Part shown: positions 24,857-34,323 of the stretch, piece after piece | Layout: each line of letters opens with the position of its first letter | How positions within the stretch are numbered: position 1 is the first letter of the stretch | Assembly (NCBI RefSeq): GCF_003115775.1 | Contig: NZ_QEES01000002.1 | Span: forward strand, 682,001-746,000 | Source: Cellulomonas sp. WB94 | Lineage (GTDB): Bacteria; Actinomycetota; Actinomycetes; Actinomycetales; Cellulomonadaceae | Reading direction: 5' to 3' | DNA length: 64,000 bases | Notes under the pieces: model-generated | The model's input: only the letters and a program-made list of their open reading frames with translations | Database searches by the model: none | What the model was told of the DNA's origin: nothing | Position numbers and translations under genes: made by a program

Positions 24857-25360
24857 ATGTTCGGTCCGGTGGTGCTGCGTGACGGCTCGGTCGTGCCCGA
24901 GGACGCTCTCACGTGGCGGTTCTCGCGGTCGAGCGGACCGGGCGGGCAGTCCGTCAACACGGCGGACTCCCGCGTCGAGCTCGCTGTCGACCTCTCCGCG
25001 ATCACGTGGGCGACTCCGGCCGACCGGGACCGCGTGCTCGCGCGGCTCGCCCCCCGGTTGGCGCTCGCCGACCGTCGCGAGGTCGCGGCGCGTCGCGACG
25101 AGGCCGTCGAGGGCGAGCGCGCCGAGGCGGACGAGCCGGTCGGCACCGTCCTGACGGTGGCGGCGTCCGAGTTCCGCTCGCAGCTGCGCAACCGCGAGGC
25201 GGCGCTCGCGCGCGTCACCGAGCTGCTCGACGACGCGCTGCGCCCGCCTCCCCCGCCGCGCCGTGCGACCCGCCCGAGCCGAGCCTCGCGTGCTCGTCGG
25301 GTGCAGGCGGAGAGCCGTCGCCGGTCCGTCAAGGAGATGCGTCGCCGGCCCCAGGCCTGA
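24857..25360 (+). CDS. arfB: ArfB/YaeJ-type ribosome-rescue peptidyl-tRNA hydrolase
   Basis: This 167-residue protein frees ribosomes stalled on mRNAs without a stop codon. It keeps the release-factor domain 3 with the catalytic GGQ (29-31) in SRSSGPGGQSVNT and ends in a long basic tail (RRVQAESRRRSVKEMRRR) that would thread into the empty mRNA channel. It has no stop-codon recognition domain. The start is an ATG with no clear Shine-Dalgarno; GATCCT lies 6 nt upstream. Its stop codon falls inside a hairpin loop (see the terminator entry). Confidence 0.88.
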   Translation: MFGPVVLRDGSVVPEDALTWRFSRSSGPGGQSVNTADSRVELAVDLSAITWATPADRDRVLARLAPRLALADRREVAARRDEAVEGERAEADEPVGTVLTVAASEFRSQLRNREAALARVTELLDDALRPPPPPRRATRPSRASRARRVQAESRRRSVKEMRRRPQA

Positions 25361-25369
25361 GCGGCCTGG
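25351..25369. terminator. hairpin spanning the arfB stop codon, between convergent genes
   Basis: CCAGGCC and GGCCTGG form a 7-bp stem whose 5-nt loop TGAGC contains the arfB TGA stop. It sits between arfB and the convergent SURF1 gene (stop at 25389). It could terminate transcription or expose the message to processing right at the stop codon. Confidence 0.6.
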
Positions 25370-25388
25370 ACGCCCGACCTGCCGGCGC

Positions 25389-26312
25389 TCAGACCGCCCG
25401 GTCCCCGGTCGCCTCGTCGCGGACCATGCGCAGCCACAGGAAGATCGCGAACCCGCCGAAGATCCACCACTGCGCGGCGTAGGCGAGGTTCTGCACGTTG
25501 AGCCCGGTGCCCGACCGCGCCGGCATCGGCAGGAGAGTCAGGGCGTCGCCCTGGCTCGGGTCCGAGGCGCTGAGCACGCCGTACCCGGTCCAGATCGGTC
25601 CGCCCCACCTGTTGAGCAGCTGCGCCGAGCTGATCGCGTCGACCTGCCCGGCGGGCAGGTCGGTCCGTCCCGACGCCTCGGAGCTCTGCAGCCAGACGGT
25701 CACGGTGACCTCGCCGGTCGGCACGGCCAGTGCGGCGGCGTCGTCGGGCGTCTCGACCCAGCCCCGGACGACCGGGAGCACGGGCGCGGAGACAGGGACC
25801 TCGACGGCGTCGCTCGCAGCGCCGGCCGTCGAGGCTCCGCCGGCCAAGCGCTCGGGCCGGTCGTCGGTCACCCGCAGCGGCGTCAGGACAAGGTAGCCCG
25901 TGCGTCCCTCGAGCGCGCGGTCCACGACGAGCACCTGTCCCGCGGCGTCGTACACGCCCCGGGCGACGACCGACCGCCCGACGAGCCCGCCCCGGAACGC
26001 GGTCTGCGGCGCGAGCGCGTCACCCAGTCCGACCGGTGGGAGAGCCTGCTGCGCGGCGAGCTGTTGCGAGGCCGCCGACGCCCCGCGGATCTCGGCGCGG
26101 TCGAGCTGCCAGGCCCCCAGCCGCCCGCACACCGCCGCGGCACCGAGCAGGAGCAGAAGGAGCACCAGCATGCGCGGCCGGACCGCTGCACGGAGCATCG
26201 TCGTCGGCTCGTGGGAGCCCTCGGCACGGTCCGGAGCACCGTCCACGGGACCGGCCGGGTCACCGTCCACGACCGCGGGCACCGGGTCCGTCGAGGCGTC
26301 GGTGTGTGGCAC
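25389..26312 (-). CDS. SURF1-family cytochrome oxidase assembly protein
   Basis: The 307-residue protein has the SURF1 layout: a membrane helix near residues 48-66, immediately followed by the conserved [12 protein letters not shown], a large extracytoplasmic domain (with the [19 protein letters not shown]-type core split over residues 120-140 and a WVETP segment), and a second helix in [23 protein letters not shown]1 helps insert haem into aa3-type oxidase. The first 40 residues are acidic and disordered. The GTG start has a TACCGT -10 box 5 nt upstream; a later start near residue 39 is possible. Confidence 0.9.
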   Translation of the reverse strand: MPHTDASTDPVPAVVDGDPAGPVDGAPDRAEGSHEPTTMLRAAVRPRMLVLLLLLLGAAAVCGRLGAWQLDRAEIRGASAASQQLAAQQALPPVGLGDALAPQTAFRGGLVGRSVVARGVYDAAGQVLVVDRALEGRTGYLVLTPLRVTDDRPERLAGGASTAGAASDAVEVPVSAPVLPVVRGWVETPDDAAALAVPTGEVTVTVWLQSSEASGRTDLPAGQVDAISSAQLLNRWGGPIWTGYGVLSASDPSQGDALTLLPMPARSGTGLNVQNLAYAAQWWIFGGFAIFLWLRMVRDEATGDRAV

Positions 26313-26607
26313 GTCTCACGGTAACCCGTCAGCGTCGCGGGACACTCGTCCTACTCGCGTCGCGGGCCGGTCCGCCTGCCTGCTCAGCACCCCGTTTGTG
26401 CCGTCTGACCTGCGCATGTGCACGGCGGGGCGGTCTGGACCCGATGCGCTCGGGCGCGCGATGCGGTTGTATTGCGGGTGGAGCAGTGCGTGCAACGGCG
26501 CGCGCCCTGGGTCGGACGTCCTGCCAGGCGCCCGCGATCCACGTCAGGCTGGAGTCATCCCCGGTGCGGCCAGCGCGGGGTGGGGTACGAGGCACCTGGA
26601 GAAGGCA
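26313..26607. other. 295-bp divergent intergenic region upstream of the phosphoketolase operon
   Basis: This region separates the leftward SURF1 gene from the rightward phosphoketolase gene. Apart from the SURF1 -10 box at its left end I see no repeat, RNA gene or convincing reading frame. A long open frame crosses it, but it has no start and unusual composition compared with phosphoketolases. A GGAGAAGG ribosome-binding site lies at the right end. I could not place the operon promoter with confidence. Confidence 0.5.
26318..26323 (-). promoter_or_regulatory. -10 box of a leaderless promoter for SURF1
   Basis: TACCGT ends 5 nt before the GTG start; no ribosome-binding site is visible. Confidence 0.4.
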
Positions 26608-29088
26608 ATGACTACGACTGCTTCGCGGACGACCTCCTGGCACGCGGGAACCGGAGAGTCGGTGAGCGCCGAGACGCTCCAGCGCATCGACGCCTGGTGG
26701 CGCGCGGCGAACTACCTGTCGGTCGCACAGATCTACCTGCTGGACAACCCGCTCCTGCGCGAGCCGCTGATCCGCGACAACGTCAAGCCGCGTCTCCTCG
26801 GGCACTGGGGCACGACGCCGGGCCTCAACTTCCTGTACGCGCACCTGAACCGCGTGATCGGCGAGCGCCAGCAGTCGACGATCTACATCACCGGGCCTGG
26901 TCACGGTGGCCCCGGCCTGGTCGCGAACGCCTACCTCGACGGCACGTACTCCGAGGTGTACTCCGACATCACGCAGGACGACGAGGGCCTGCGCCGTCTC
27001 GTCCGCCAGTTCTCCTTCCCGGGCGGCATCCCCAGCCACGTCGCCCCGGAGACCCCGGGATCGATCCATGAGGGCGGCGAGCTCGGCTACGCCCTGTCGC
27101 ACGCCTACGGCGCGGCGTTCGACAACCCCGACCTGCTGGTCGCGACGGTCATCGGCGACGGCGAGGCCGAGACCGGCCCCCTCGCGACGAGCTGGCACTC
27201 GAACAAGTTCATCCACCCGCTGAAGGACGGCGTCGTCCTGCCGATCCTGCACCTCAACGGGTACAAGATCGCCAACCCGACGGTCCTGGCCCGCATCCCC
27301 GAGTCCGAGCTGCTCGATCTCATGCGCGGCTACGGCCACAAGCCCCACATGTTCGTCGGCGGGTTCGACGGCGAGGACCACGCGGCCGTGCACGCGCGCT
27401 TCGCCGCGGTGCTCGACGAGGTCATGGACGAGATCGCCGCGATCAAGGCGCGCGCCGCGGCCGGCGACGACTCCCGTCCGCAGTGGCCGATGATCATCTT
27501 CAAGACGCCCAAGGGCTGGACGTGCCCGCCGGTCATCGACGGCAAGCAGGTCGAGGCCTCCTGGCGTTCGCACCAGGTCCCGCTCGCGAGCGCGCGCGAC
27601 ACCGCCGAGCACCTCGACGTCCTCGAGGGGTGGCTGCGCTCGTACCGCGCCGAGGAGCTGTTCGACGCGACCGGGCGCCTCGAGCCGGACATCGCCTCCC
27701 TCGCGCCCGTCGGGCAGCTACGGATGAGCGACAACCCGCACACCAACGGCGGCCTTCTCCTCAAGGACCTCCGGCTGCCGGACTTCCGCGACTTCGCCGT
27801 CGACGTCCCGGTGCCGGGCGGCTCGATCTCGGAGGCGACCCGGGTCCTGGGCGACTGGCTGACCGAGGTCATCAAGCTCAACCCGGACAACTTCCGGATC
27901 TTCGGCCCGGACGAGACGGCGTCGAACCGGCTGCAGTCGGTCTTCGGTGTGACGGACAAGGTCTGGGACGCCGAGTACATCGGCCCGGAGGTCGACGAGC
28001 ACCTCGCCCGCGCGGGCCGGGTCGTCGAGATGCTCTCGGAGCACCAGTGCCAGGGATGGCTCGAGGGCTACCTCCTGACCGGGCGCCACGGCCTGTTCAA
28101 CTGCTACGAGGCGTTCATCCACATCATCGACGCGATGTTCAACCAGCACGCCAAGTGGCTCAAGGTCACCAACGAGATCCCGTGGCGCCGGCCGGTCGCG
28201 AGCCTGAACTACCTGCTGTCCAGCCACGTCTGGCGCCAGGACCACAACGGCTTCAGCCACCAGGACCCCGGGTTCATCGACCACGTCGTCAACAAGAAGG
28301 CCGAGATCGTCCGCGTCTACCTGCCGCCGGACGCCAACACCCTCCTCGCGACGTACGACCACTGCCTGCGCAGCCGGCAGTACGTCAACGTCGTCGTCGC
28401 GGGCAAGCAGCCGGCGCCGAACTTCCTGACCATGGACCAGGCCGTGGCGCACTGCGAGCGCGGCCTCGGCATCTGGGAGTGGGCCGGGACCGAGACCGTC
28501 GGCCACGACCCGGACGTCGTGCTCGGGTGCGCGGGCGACGTGCCGACGCTCGAGGTGCTCGCAGCGGCGGACATCCTGCGCCGCGAGCTGCCCCAGCTCA
28601 AGGTCCGCGTGGTCAACGTCGTCGACCTCATGCGCCTCCAGGACGAGCACGAGCACCCGCACGGCCTGTCCGACCGCGACTTCGACACGCTCTTCACGAC
28701 CGACAAGCCCGTGATCTTCGCGTACCACGGCTACCCGTGGCTCATCCACCGCCTCACGTACCGCCGCAAGGGTCACTCGAACATCCACGTGCGCGGCTAC
28801 AAGGAGGAGGGCACGACGACGACGCCGTTCGACATGGTCATGCTCAACGACCTCGACCGGTTCCACCTCGTGATGGACGTCATCGACCGCACCAAGGGCC
28901 TCGGCTCCAAGGCCGCGGGCCTGCGACAGCGCATGTCGGACGCACGCCTGGCCGCCCGCCAGTACACCCGGGACTTCGGCGAGGACCAGCCGGAGGTCCG
29001 CGACTGGGTGTGGCCCGACGCGGGCGACACGGCCGACGCCGACCAGGTGTCTGCCGCGATCCGGAGCACGGGCGGGGACAACGACTGA
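26608..29088 (+). CDS. xfp: xylulose-5-phosphate/fructose-6-phosphate phosphoketolase
   Basis: This 826-residue thiamine-diphosphate enzyme splits xylulose-5-P or fructose-6-P with phosphate into acetyl phosphate and glyceraldehyde-3-P or erythrose-4-P. Diagnostic motifs are [47 protein letters not shown], and the ThDP/Mg site [19 protein letters not shown]. Length is normal. The ATG follows GGAGAAGG closely. It heads a rightward unit with pta and ackA, which take the acetyl phosphate to acetyl-CoA or to acetate plus ATP, so this is a working phosphoketolase bypass. Substrate preference cannot be read from the sequence. Confidence 0.97.
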   Translation: MTTTASRTTSWHAGTGESVSAETLQRIDAWWRAANYLSVAQIYLLDNPLLREPLIRDNVKPRLLGHWGTTPGLNFLYAHLNRVIGERQQSTIYITGPGHGGPGLVANAYLDGTYSEVYSDITQDDEGLRRLVRQFSFPGGIPSHVAPETPGSIHEGGELGYALSHAYGAAFDNPDLLVATVIGDGEAETGPLATSWHSNKFIHPLKDGVVLPILHLNGYKIANPTVLARIPESELLDLMRGYGHKPHMFVGGFDGEDHAAVHARFAAVLDEVMDEIAAIKARAAAGDDSRPQWPMIIFKTPKGWTCPPVIDGKQVEASWRSHQVPLASARDTAEHLDVLEGWLRSYRAEELFDATGRLEPDIASLAPVGQLRMSDNPHTNGGLLLKDLRLPDFRDFAVDVPVPGGSISEATRVLGDWLTEVIKLNPDNFRIFGPDETASNRLQSVFGVTDKVWDAEYIGPEVDEHLARAGRVVEMLSEHQCQGWLEGYLLTGRHGLFNCYEAFIHIIDAMFNQHAKWLKVTNEIPWRRPVASLNYLLSSHVWRQDHNGFSHQDPGFIDHVVNKKAEIVRVYLPPDANTLLATYDHCLRSRQYVNVVVAGKQPAPNFLTMDQAVAHCERGLGIWEWAGTETVGHDPDVVLGCAGDVPTLEVLAAADILRRELPQLKVRVVNVVDLMRLQDEHEHPHGLSDRDFDTLFTTDKPVIFAYHGYPWLIHRLTYRRKGHSNIHVRGYKEEGTTTTPFDMVMLNDLDRFHLVMDVIDRTKGLGSKAAGLRQRMSDARLAARQYTRDFGEDQPEVRDWVWPDAGDTADADQVSAAIRSTGGDND

Positions 29089-29181
29089 CCCGTCCCGACA
29101 CCCGCAGCACACGACACACCTGACCGACAGCACGACCCGGACGACGACGCGCGGACACTCGCGCACGAAGAAGGCAGCTCA

Positions 29182-31266
29182 GTGGCACGCAGCATCTATC
29201 TCACCTCCCCGGAGGGGGAGACCAACAAGTCGACGGTCGCGCTCGGTCTGGTGGACCTCCTGACCCGCACCGTGCAGCGGGTCGGGGTCTTCCGGCCGAT
29301 CGCCCGGTCGAGCGACAGCCGCGACTACGTGCTCGAGCTCCTGCTCGAGCACGACGGCGTGGACCTCTCCTACGAGGACTGCCTCGGTGTCACGTACGAG
29401 CAGGTGCACGCAGACCCGGAGGCGGCTCTCGCTGAGATCGTGCAGCGGTATCACGCGGTCGCCCGTCAGTGCGATGCGGTCGTCGTCGTCGGTACGGACT
29501 ACACCGACGTCTCCGGGCCGACCGAGCTCGCCTACAACGCGCGCATCGCCGCGAACCTGGGCGCGCCCGTCCTGCTCGTCGTGAGCGGGAACGGGCGTAC
29601 CCCGGACGAGGTGCGTCAGGCGGCCGAGGTCTCGATCTCCGAGCTCGAGGCCAACTACGCCCACGTCGTCGCGGTGATCGCCAACCGGTGCGCCGAGGGC
29701 GCCGTCGAGGAGATCCGGGCGGCCCTGAGCAGCACGGTCCCCGCCTGGGCGATCCCCGAGGACCCGTACCTGTCCGCACCGACGGTCCGCCAGCTCATGG
29801 AGGCCGTCGGCGGGACCCTCGTCGTCGGGGACGAGCAGCTCCTGTCCCGCGAGGTCGTCGACGTGCTCGTCGGCGCCATGTCGATCGAGCACCTGCTCGA
29901 CCGGCTGCACGACGGTGTCGTCGTCATCACGCCCGGCGACCGCTCGGACATCCTGCTCGGGCTGCTCACGGCGCACACCGCCGAGGGCTTCCCGTCGCTC
30001 GCCGGCATCATCCTCAACGGCGGGTTCTTCCCGCCGCCCACCGTCGCGCGCCTCGTCGAGGGCATCGGGACGCGGCTGCCGATCATCCGCACCGACCTCG
30101 GGACGTTCCGCAGCGCGGGCGCCGCCGCACGCACCCGCGGCCGGCTCAGCGCCGACTCCCAGCGCAAGGTCGACACGGCCCTCGCCCTGTTCGAGAAGCA
30201 CACCGACAGCGCGGCGCTCGTCGCGGCGCTCGAGGTCCCGCACCCCGAGGTCGTCACGCCGCTCATGTTCGAGTGGACGCTGCTGGACCGCGCGCGGTCC
30301 CGCCGCAAGCACATCGTGCTTCCCGAGGGCAACGACGACCGGATCCTGCGGGCCGCCTCGACGCTGCTCCAGCGCGGCGTCGCGGAGCTCACGCTGCTCG
30401 GCGACGAGGGCGCGATCCGCACCCGCGCCACCGAGCTCGGGCTGCAGATCGCCGACGCTCACGTCATCGACCCGAAGCAGGGCGACCTGTTCGAGCGGTT
30501 CGCGAGCGAGTACACGGCGCTGCGGGCGCACAAGGGCATGACGCTCGACCGCGCCCGCGAGATCGTCTCGTCGGTGTCGTACTTCGGCACGATGATGGTC
30601 CACGACGGGCTCGCCGACGGCATGGTGTCGGGCGCCCTGCACACGACGGCGCACACCATCAAGCCGTCGTTCGAGATCATCAAGACGGTCCCGGGCGTCT
30701 CGATCGTCTCGAGCGTGTTCCTCATGTGCCTCGAGGACCGGGTGCTCGTCTACGGCGACTGCGCGGTCAACCCCGACCCGACGGCCGAGCAGCTCGCGGA
30801 CATCGCGATCTCGTCGGCCGCGACGGCTGCCCAGTTCGGCGTCGAGCCGCGCATCGCGATGCTGTCGTACTCGACCGGCGAGTCCGGGACGGGCGCGGAC
30901 GTCGACAAGGTCCGGCTCGCCACGGAGCTCGTCCGCGAGCGGCGTCCCGACCTGTCGGTCGAGGGTCCGATCCAGTACGACGCCGCCGTCGACGCGTCGG
31001 TCGCGCACACCAAGATGCCCGAGTCGGCGGTCGCCGGGCGCGCGACGGTCTTCGTGTTCCCTGACCTCAACACCGGCAACAACACCTACAAGGCAGTGCA
31101 GCGCTCCGCCGGGGCCATCGCCATCGGACCGGTGCTGCAGGGCCTGCGCAAGCCCGTCAACGACCTGTCCCGCGGGGCGCTCGTCCAGGACATCGTCAAC
31201 ACTGTCGCGATCACCGCCATCCAGGCACAGGCCCTGGACGCGACCACCACGGAAGGCCAGCTGTGA
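29182..31266 (+). CDS. pta: phosphate acetyltransferase (long, three-domain form)
   Basis: The 694-residue enzyme interconverts acetyl phosphate and acetyl-CoA. The N-terminal BioD-like P-loop domain starts with YLTSPEGETNKSTVALGL, the DRTGG domain lies at about 215-320, and the catalytic PTA_PTB domain occupies residues 365-690 with VLPEGNDDRILRAA and the late motifs SYSTGESGTG and FPDLNTGNNTYKAVQ. The long form is usually subject to allosteric control through the N-terminal part. The GTG start is preceded by AAGAAGG. It overlaps ackA by 4 nt. Confidence 0.96.
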   Translation: MARSIYLTSPEGETNKSTVALGLVDLLTRTVQRVGVFRPIARSSDSRDYVLELLLEHDGVDLSYEDCLGVTYEQVHADPEAALAEIVQRYHAVARQCDAVVVVGTDYTDVSGPTELAYNARIAANLGAPVLLVVSGNGRTPDEVRQAAEVSISELEANYAHVVAVIANRCAEGAVEEIRAALSSTVPAWAIPEDPYLSAPTVRQLMEAVGGTLVVGDEQLLSREVVDVLVGAMSIEHLLDRLHDGVVVITPGDRSDILLGLLTAHTAEGFPSLAGIILNGGFFPPPTVARLVEGIGTRLPIIRTDLGTFRSAGAAARTRGRLSADSQRKVDTALALFEKHTDSAALVAALEVPHPEVVTPLMFEWTLLDRARSRRKHIVLPEGNDDRILRAASTLLQRGVAELTLLGDEGAIRTRATELGLQIADAHVIDPKQGDLFERFASEYTALRAHKGMTLDRAREIVSSVSYFGTMMVHDGLADGMVSGALHTTAHTIKPSFEIIKTVPGVSIVSSVFLMCLEDRVLVYGDCAVNPDPTAEQLADIAISSAATAAQFGVEPRIAMLSYSTGESGTGADVDKVRLATELVRERRPDLSVEGPIQYDAAVDASVAHTKMPESAVAGRATVFVFPDLNTGNNTYKAVQRSAGAIAIGPVLQGLRKPVNDLSRGALVQDIVNTVAITAIQAQALDATTTEGQL

Positions 31267-32459
31267 ACTCCCTCGTCCTCGTCATCAACTCCGGCTCGTC
31301 GTCGATCAAGTACCAGCTGCTCGACGTCGCGGCCAAGGAGGTCCTCGCGAACGGCATCGTCGAGCGCATCGGGCTCGAGATGGGCAAGGTCAAGCACACC
31401 GGCCCGAACGGGGACACCGTCCTCGAGCAGCCCGTCGCCGACCACGAGGCGGGCATGAAGCTCGTGCTCGGGCTCTTCAACACGCAGGGTCCGCAGATCG
31501 ACGAGACGGCACTGGTCGCGATCGGCCACCGGATCGTGCAGGGCGGCAGCGTGTTCAAGGGACCGGCCCTGATCGACGACGCGGTCCTGCAGCAGATCTC
31601 CGACCTGTCCCCGCTCGCTCCGCTGCACAACCCCGCGCACGTCGCGGGGATCGTGGCGGCCCGGCACGCCTTCCCGACGGTGCCCCACGTCGCCGTGTTC
31701 GACACGTCGTTCCACCAGACACTCCCCCCGGCGGCCTACACGTACGCGATCGACCGCGAGCTGGCCGCGACGTACTCCATCCGCCGGTACGGCGCCCACG
31801 GCACGTCGCACAAGTTCGTCTCGCGCGCAGCGGCGGAGTTCCTCGGCAAGGACCCCGCCGAGATCAACGTCATCGTGCTGCACCTCGGCAACGGGGCGTC
31901 CGCGTCGGCCGTCCGCGGCGGGGTGTCCGTCGAGACATCGATGGGGCTGACCCCGCTCGAGGGCCTGGTCATGGGCACGCGTTCCGGCGACATCGACCCC
32001 GCGGTGCTGTTCCACCTCGCCCGCCAGGGGCACATGTCGATCGACGACCTCGACGACCTGCTCAACCGCCGGTCGGGCATGCTCGGGCTGTCGGGCTACA
32101 CGGACATGCGCGACGTGCACGACGCGGTGGCCGCGGGCGACGAGAACGCGCGCACGGCCCTCGAGGTCTACTTCCACCGGATCAAGGGCTACGTGGGCAA
32201 CTACTACGCCCAGCTGGGCCACGTCGACGCGATCGTCTTCACGGCCGGCATCGGCGAGAACGACGACATCGTGCGGATCGGCTCGCTGACGGGCCTCGAG
32301 CGCCTCGGCATCGCCGTGGACCCCGACCGCAACGCCGGCCGGATCAAGGTGCCGACGATCATCTCGCCCGACGGCAGCGAGGTCACGGTCCTGGTGTACC
32401 CCACGAACGAGGAGCTCGAGATCGCGCGCGAGTCGGTCGAGCTGGTGCGCAGCCGCTGA
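31263..32459 (+). CDS. ackA: acetate kinase
   Basis: This 398-residue ASKHA-fold kinase converts acetyl phosphate and ADP to acetate and ATP. It has the N-terminal signature VLVINSGSSSIKYQL, the catalytic-region RRYGAHGTSHKFV, HLGNGASASA, GLTPLEGLVMGTRSGDIDP and the C-terminal FTAGIGEND. All expected residues are present and the length is normal. The GTG start overlaps the pta stop as GTGA. A hairpin about 65 bp downstream ends the operon. Confidence 0.97.
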   Translation: MNSLVLVINSGSSSIKYQLLDVAAKEVLANGIVERIGLEMGKVKHTGPNGDTVLEQPVADHEAGMKLVLGLFNTQGPQIDETALVAIGHRIVQGGSVFKGPALIDDAVLQQISDLSPLAPLHNPAHVAGIVAARHAFPTVPHVAVFDTSFHQTLPPAAYTYAIDRELAATYSIRRYGAHGTSHKFVSRAAAEFLGKDPAEINVIVLHLGNGASASAVRGGVSVETSMGLTPLEGLVMGTRSGDIDPAVLFHLARQGHMSIDDLDDLLNRRSGMLGLSGYTDMRDVHDAVAAGDENARTALEVYFHRIKGYVGNYYAQLGHVDAIVFTAGIGENDDIVRIGSLTGLERLGIAVDPDRNAGRIKVPTIISPDGSEVTVLVYPTNEELEIARESVELVRSR

Positions 32460-32522
32460 GGCTGGTAACGGGCCGCTGAGGCCGGCGCGGGCCCGCTGCG
32501 ACCGGTTCGGGGGTGCTGGGGA

Positions 32523-32564
32523 CGGTTCGGAACCGAGGCACGCGTCCACGCCTCGGACGAACCG
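32523..32564 (+). terminator. hairpin terminator after ackA
   Basis: CGGTTCG and CGAACCG form the base of the stem and CCGAGGC/GCCTCGG the upper part, with a small internal bulge and a 10-nt loop. It lies between ackA and the next gene and should separate their transcripts. Confidence 0.65.
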
Positions 32565-32645
32565 CCTCAATCCCTCACGTTGCGCTCGAATGTGCCGATC
32601 AGGGGGCGTGACCCACAGCCAGCTGCGGTGTCCGCCGGGTGCGGA

Positions 32646-34301
32646 ATGAGCGTGCATCCCGAGCGCGCCACCTCGGCGCCACTCGCCGAGCACCACGACC
32701 TCGTGGAGCACGTCCACGTGCTCAGCGACAACGACCCGGCGCAGTGCGTCGTCCAGGGGCTGCTGGGGCTGGGCATCGTCCGCGACGCCGGCGACGAGGT
32801 CGCGGAGATGCACCTGTGCGCCCATCTCGGGTTCGCGTACTACCTGCTGGCGGAGGACGCGCGGGCACTCGAGGTGACCCAGCGGGCGCTCGACCTGGCA
32901 CGAGCCCGCGACGACAGGCAGTGGGAGGCGAAGGCGCTCGCCACCCTGGGGAGCGTGCACAGCGGGTTCGGTGACAACACGTCCGCGATCGACTACCTCG
33001 AGCAGGCGCTCGCGATCCGCCGCGAGCTCGACGACACCTACGGGACGGCGGTCGCGCTCAACAACCTGGCCGACACCTACATCGAGATGCGCCAGTTCTT
33101 CGACCGCGCGCGCGAGCTGCTGACGGAGTCGCACGCCCTGTTCACGTCGATCCCCGGCTCGGCCGAGGCGACGAAGGGCGCATCCGTGTCGCTCGGGACC
33201 CTCGCGGAGCTCGCCATGGCCGAGTCGGAACGTGTGGGCCTCGGGGCTGACGCCTCGGCGACCGCGGCCGCGGAAGCCCTCGTGCGCGCCCGCGAGAGTC
33301 TCGAGGTCGCCCACACCCTCGACGACAACCTCCGCATCCTGGCGATCGCACGACTCGTCGAGGCGCGTGCTCTCGTCGCGTGCGGGCGCCACGACGAGGC
33401 GGAGCAGGCGATCGCTCGGATCCGGGCGATGGGCGGGGTCACCGGAACGCCGTACTTCCAGATCATGGACAGCATGCTGACGGGCCGGATCCAGCGGAGG
33501 CGCGGGTTCCACACGGCGGCTGCCCAGGCGGTCGAGGCCGGTCTCGCCCTGACCGACGACACGCCGCGTATGACCGAGCGCGTCCAGCTGCTCACCGAGC
33601 TGGTCGCAGTCCACGAGGAGCGCGGGGCCTTCGCCGACGCCCTCGGGGCGCACCGGCGACTCTTCGAGGCGACGCTCCGGGCGCGCGACGAGGTCGCCGA
33701 GCGTCGGGGCCGGGTCCTCAACGGCCATCTCGACCTCGAACGCGCGCAGCTCGCCGCCGAGCGTGCGCAGCTGCGGTCCGAGCAGCTCGAGTCGGTCAAC
33801 CGCACCCTGGCCTACGACGCGCTGCACGACGCCCTGACGGGCCTGGCGAACCGCCGCGACTTCGACTCCACGCTGGCCGCCATCACGTCCCGGGCCCACG
33901 CCCCGCTGACGCTGCTCCTGTCCGACCTCGACGAGTTCAAGGCCGTCAACGACGAGTTCTCGCACCTCGTCGGCGACGAGGTGCTCCGTCGCATCGCCCA
34001 GATCATCGGCGGCTGCGTCCGCGGCACCGACCTCGTCGCGCGCGTCGGCGGCGAGGAGATCGCGGTCCTGCTCGCGTCCGACCCGGACCCGTCGTTCGTC
34101 GCCGAGGTGTGCGAACGCATCCGGCGCTCGATCGCGGTCTACCCATGGGAAGACGTCGCCCCCGGCCTGCGGGTGACGATCAGCATCGGCGCGGCGTCGT
34201 GGCGCCCCGGAGAGAGCCCCGTGCACCTGCACGGCCGTGCCGACGCGTTGCTCTACGAGGCCAAGCGGCTGGGCCGCAACCGCATCGTCCGGGACGCCTG
34301 A
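32646..34301 (+). CDS. TPR-repeat protein with C-terminal diguanylate cyclase (GGDEF) domain
   Basis: The protein has 551 residues. Residues about 45-350 are tetratricopeptide repeats (for example AHLGFAYYLLAEDARALEVT and ALATLGSVHSGFGDNTSAI), followed by a coiled coil (about 345-385) rich in Glu, Arg and Gln. The GGDEF domain (about 390-550) has DALTGLANRRDFD, the metal/nucleotide site DLDEFKAVNDEFSH and the active-site loop RVGGEEIAVLL, that is GGEEI instead of GGEEF. No membrane helix or signal peptide is seen, so it is a cytosolic cyclase controlled by a protein-binding TPR region. The start is uncertain; GTG 32580 is the alternative. Confidence 0.88.
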   Translation: MSVHPERATSAPLAEHHDLVEHVHVLSDNDPAQCVVQGLLGLGIVRDAGDEVAEMHLCAHLGFAYYLLAEDARALEVTQRALDLARARDDRQWEAKALATLGSVHSGFGDNTSAIDYLEQALAIRRELDDTYGTAVALNNLADTYIEMRQFFDRARELLTESHALFTSIPGSAEATKGASVSLGTLAELAMAESERVGLGADASATAAAEALVRARESLEVAHTLDDNLRILAIARLVEARALVACGRHDEAEQAIARIRAMGGVTGTPYFQIMDSMLTGRIQRRRGFHTAAAQAVEAGLALTDDTPRMTERVQLLTELVAVHEERGAFADALGAHRRLFEATLRARDEVAERRGRVLNGHLDLERAQLAAERAQLRSEQLESVNRTLAYDALHDALTGLANRRDFDSTLAAITSRAHAPLTLLLSDLDEFKAVNDEFSHLVGDEVLRRIAQIIGGCVRGTDLVARVGGEEIAVLLASDPDPSFVAEVCERIRRSIAVYPWEDVAPGLRVTISIGAASWRPGESPVHLHGRADALLYEAKRLGRNRIVRDA

Positions 34302-34322
34302 GCGGTCGAGACCGACCGTCCC
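34291..34322. terminator. two-tier hairpin between convergent GGDEF and aldehyde dehydrogenase genes
   Basis: GGGACG/CGTCCC form a lower stem and CGGTC/GACCG an upper stem. The structure overlaps the last codons of the rightward gene and ends 1 nt before the stop of the leftward gene. Confidence 0.4.
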
Positions 34323-34323
34323 G

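Noticed and set aside
25900-26607. Upstream extension of the phosphoketolase frame by about 236 codons
   Set aside because: The extension is Arg/Ser/Pro-rich, overlaps the SURF1 gene on the other strand, and exceeds family length; the ATG at 26608 has a ribosome-binding site.
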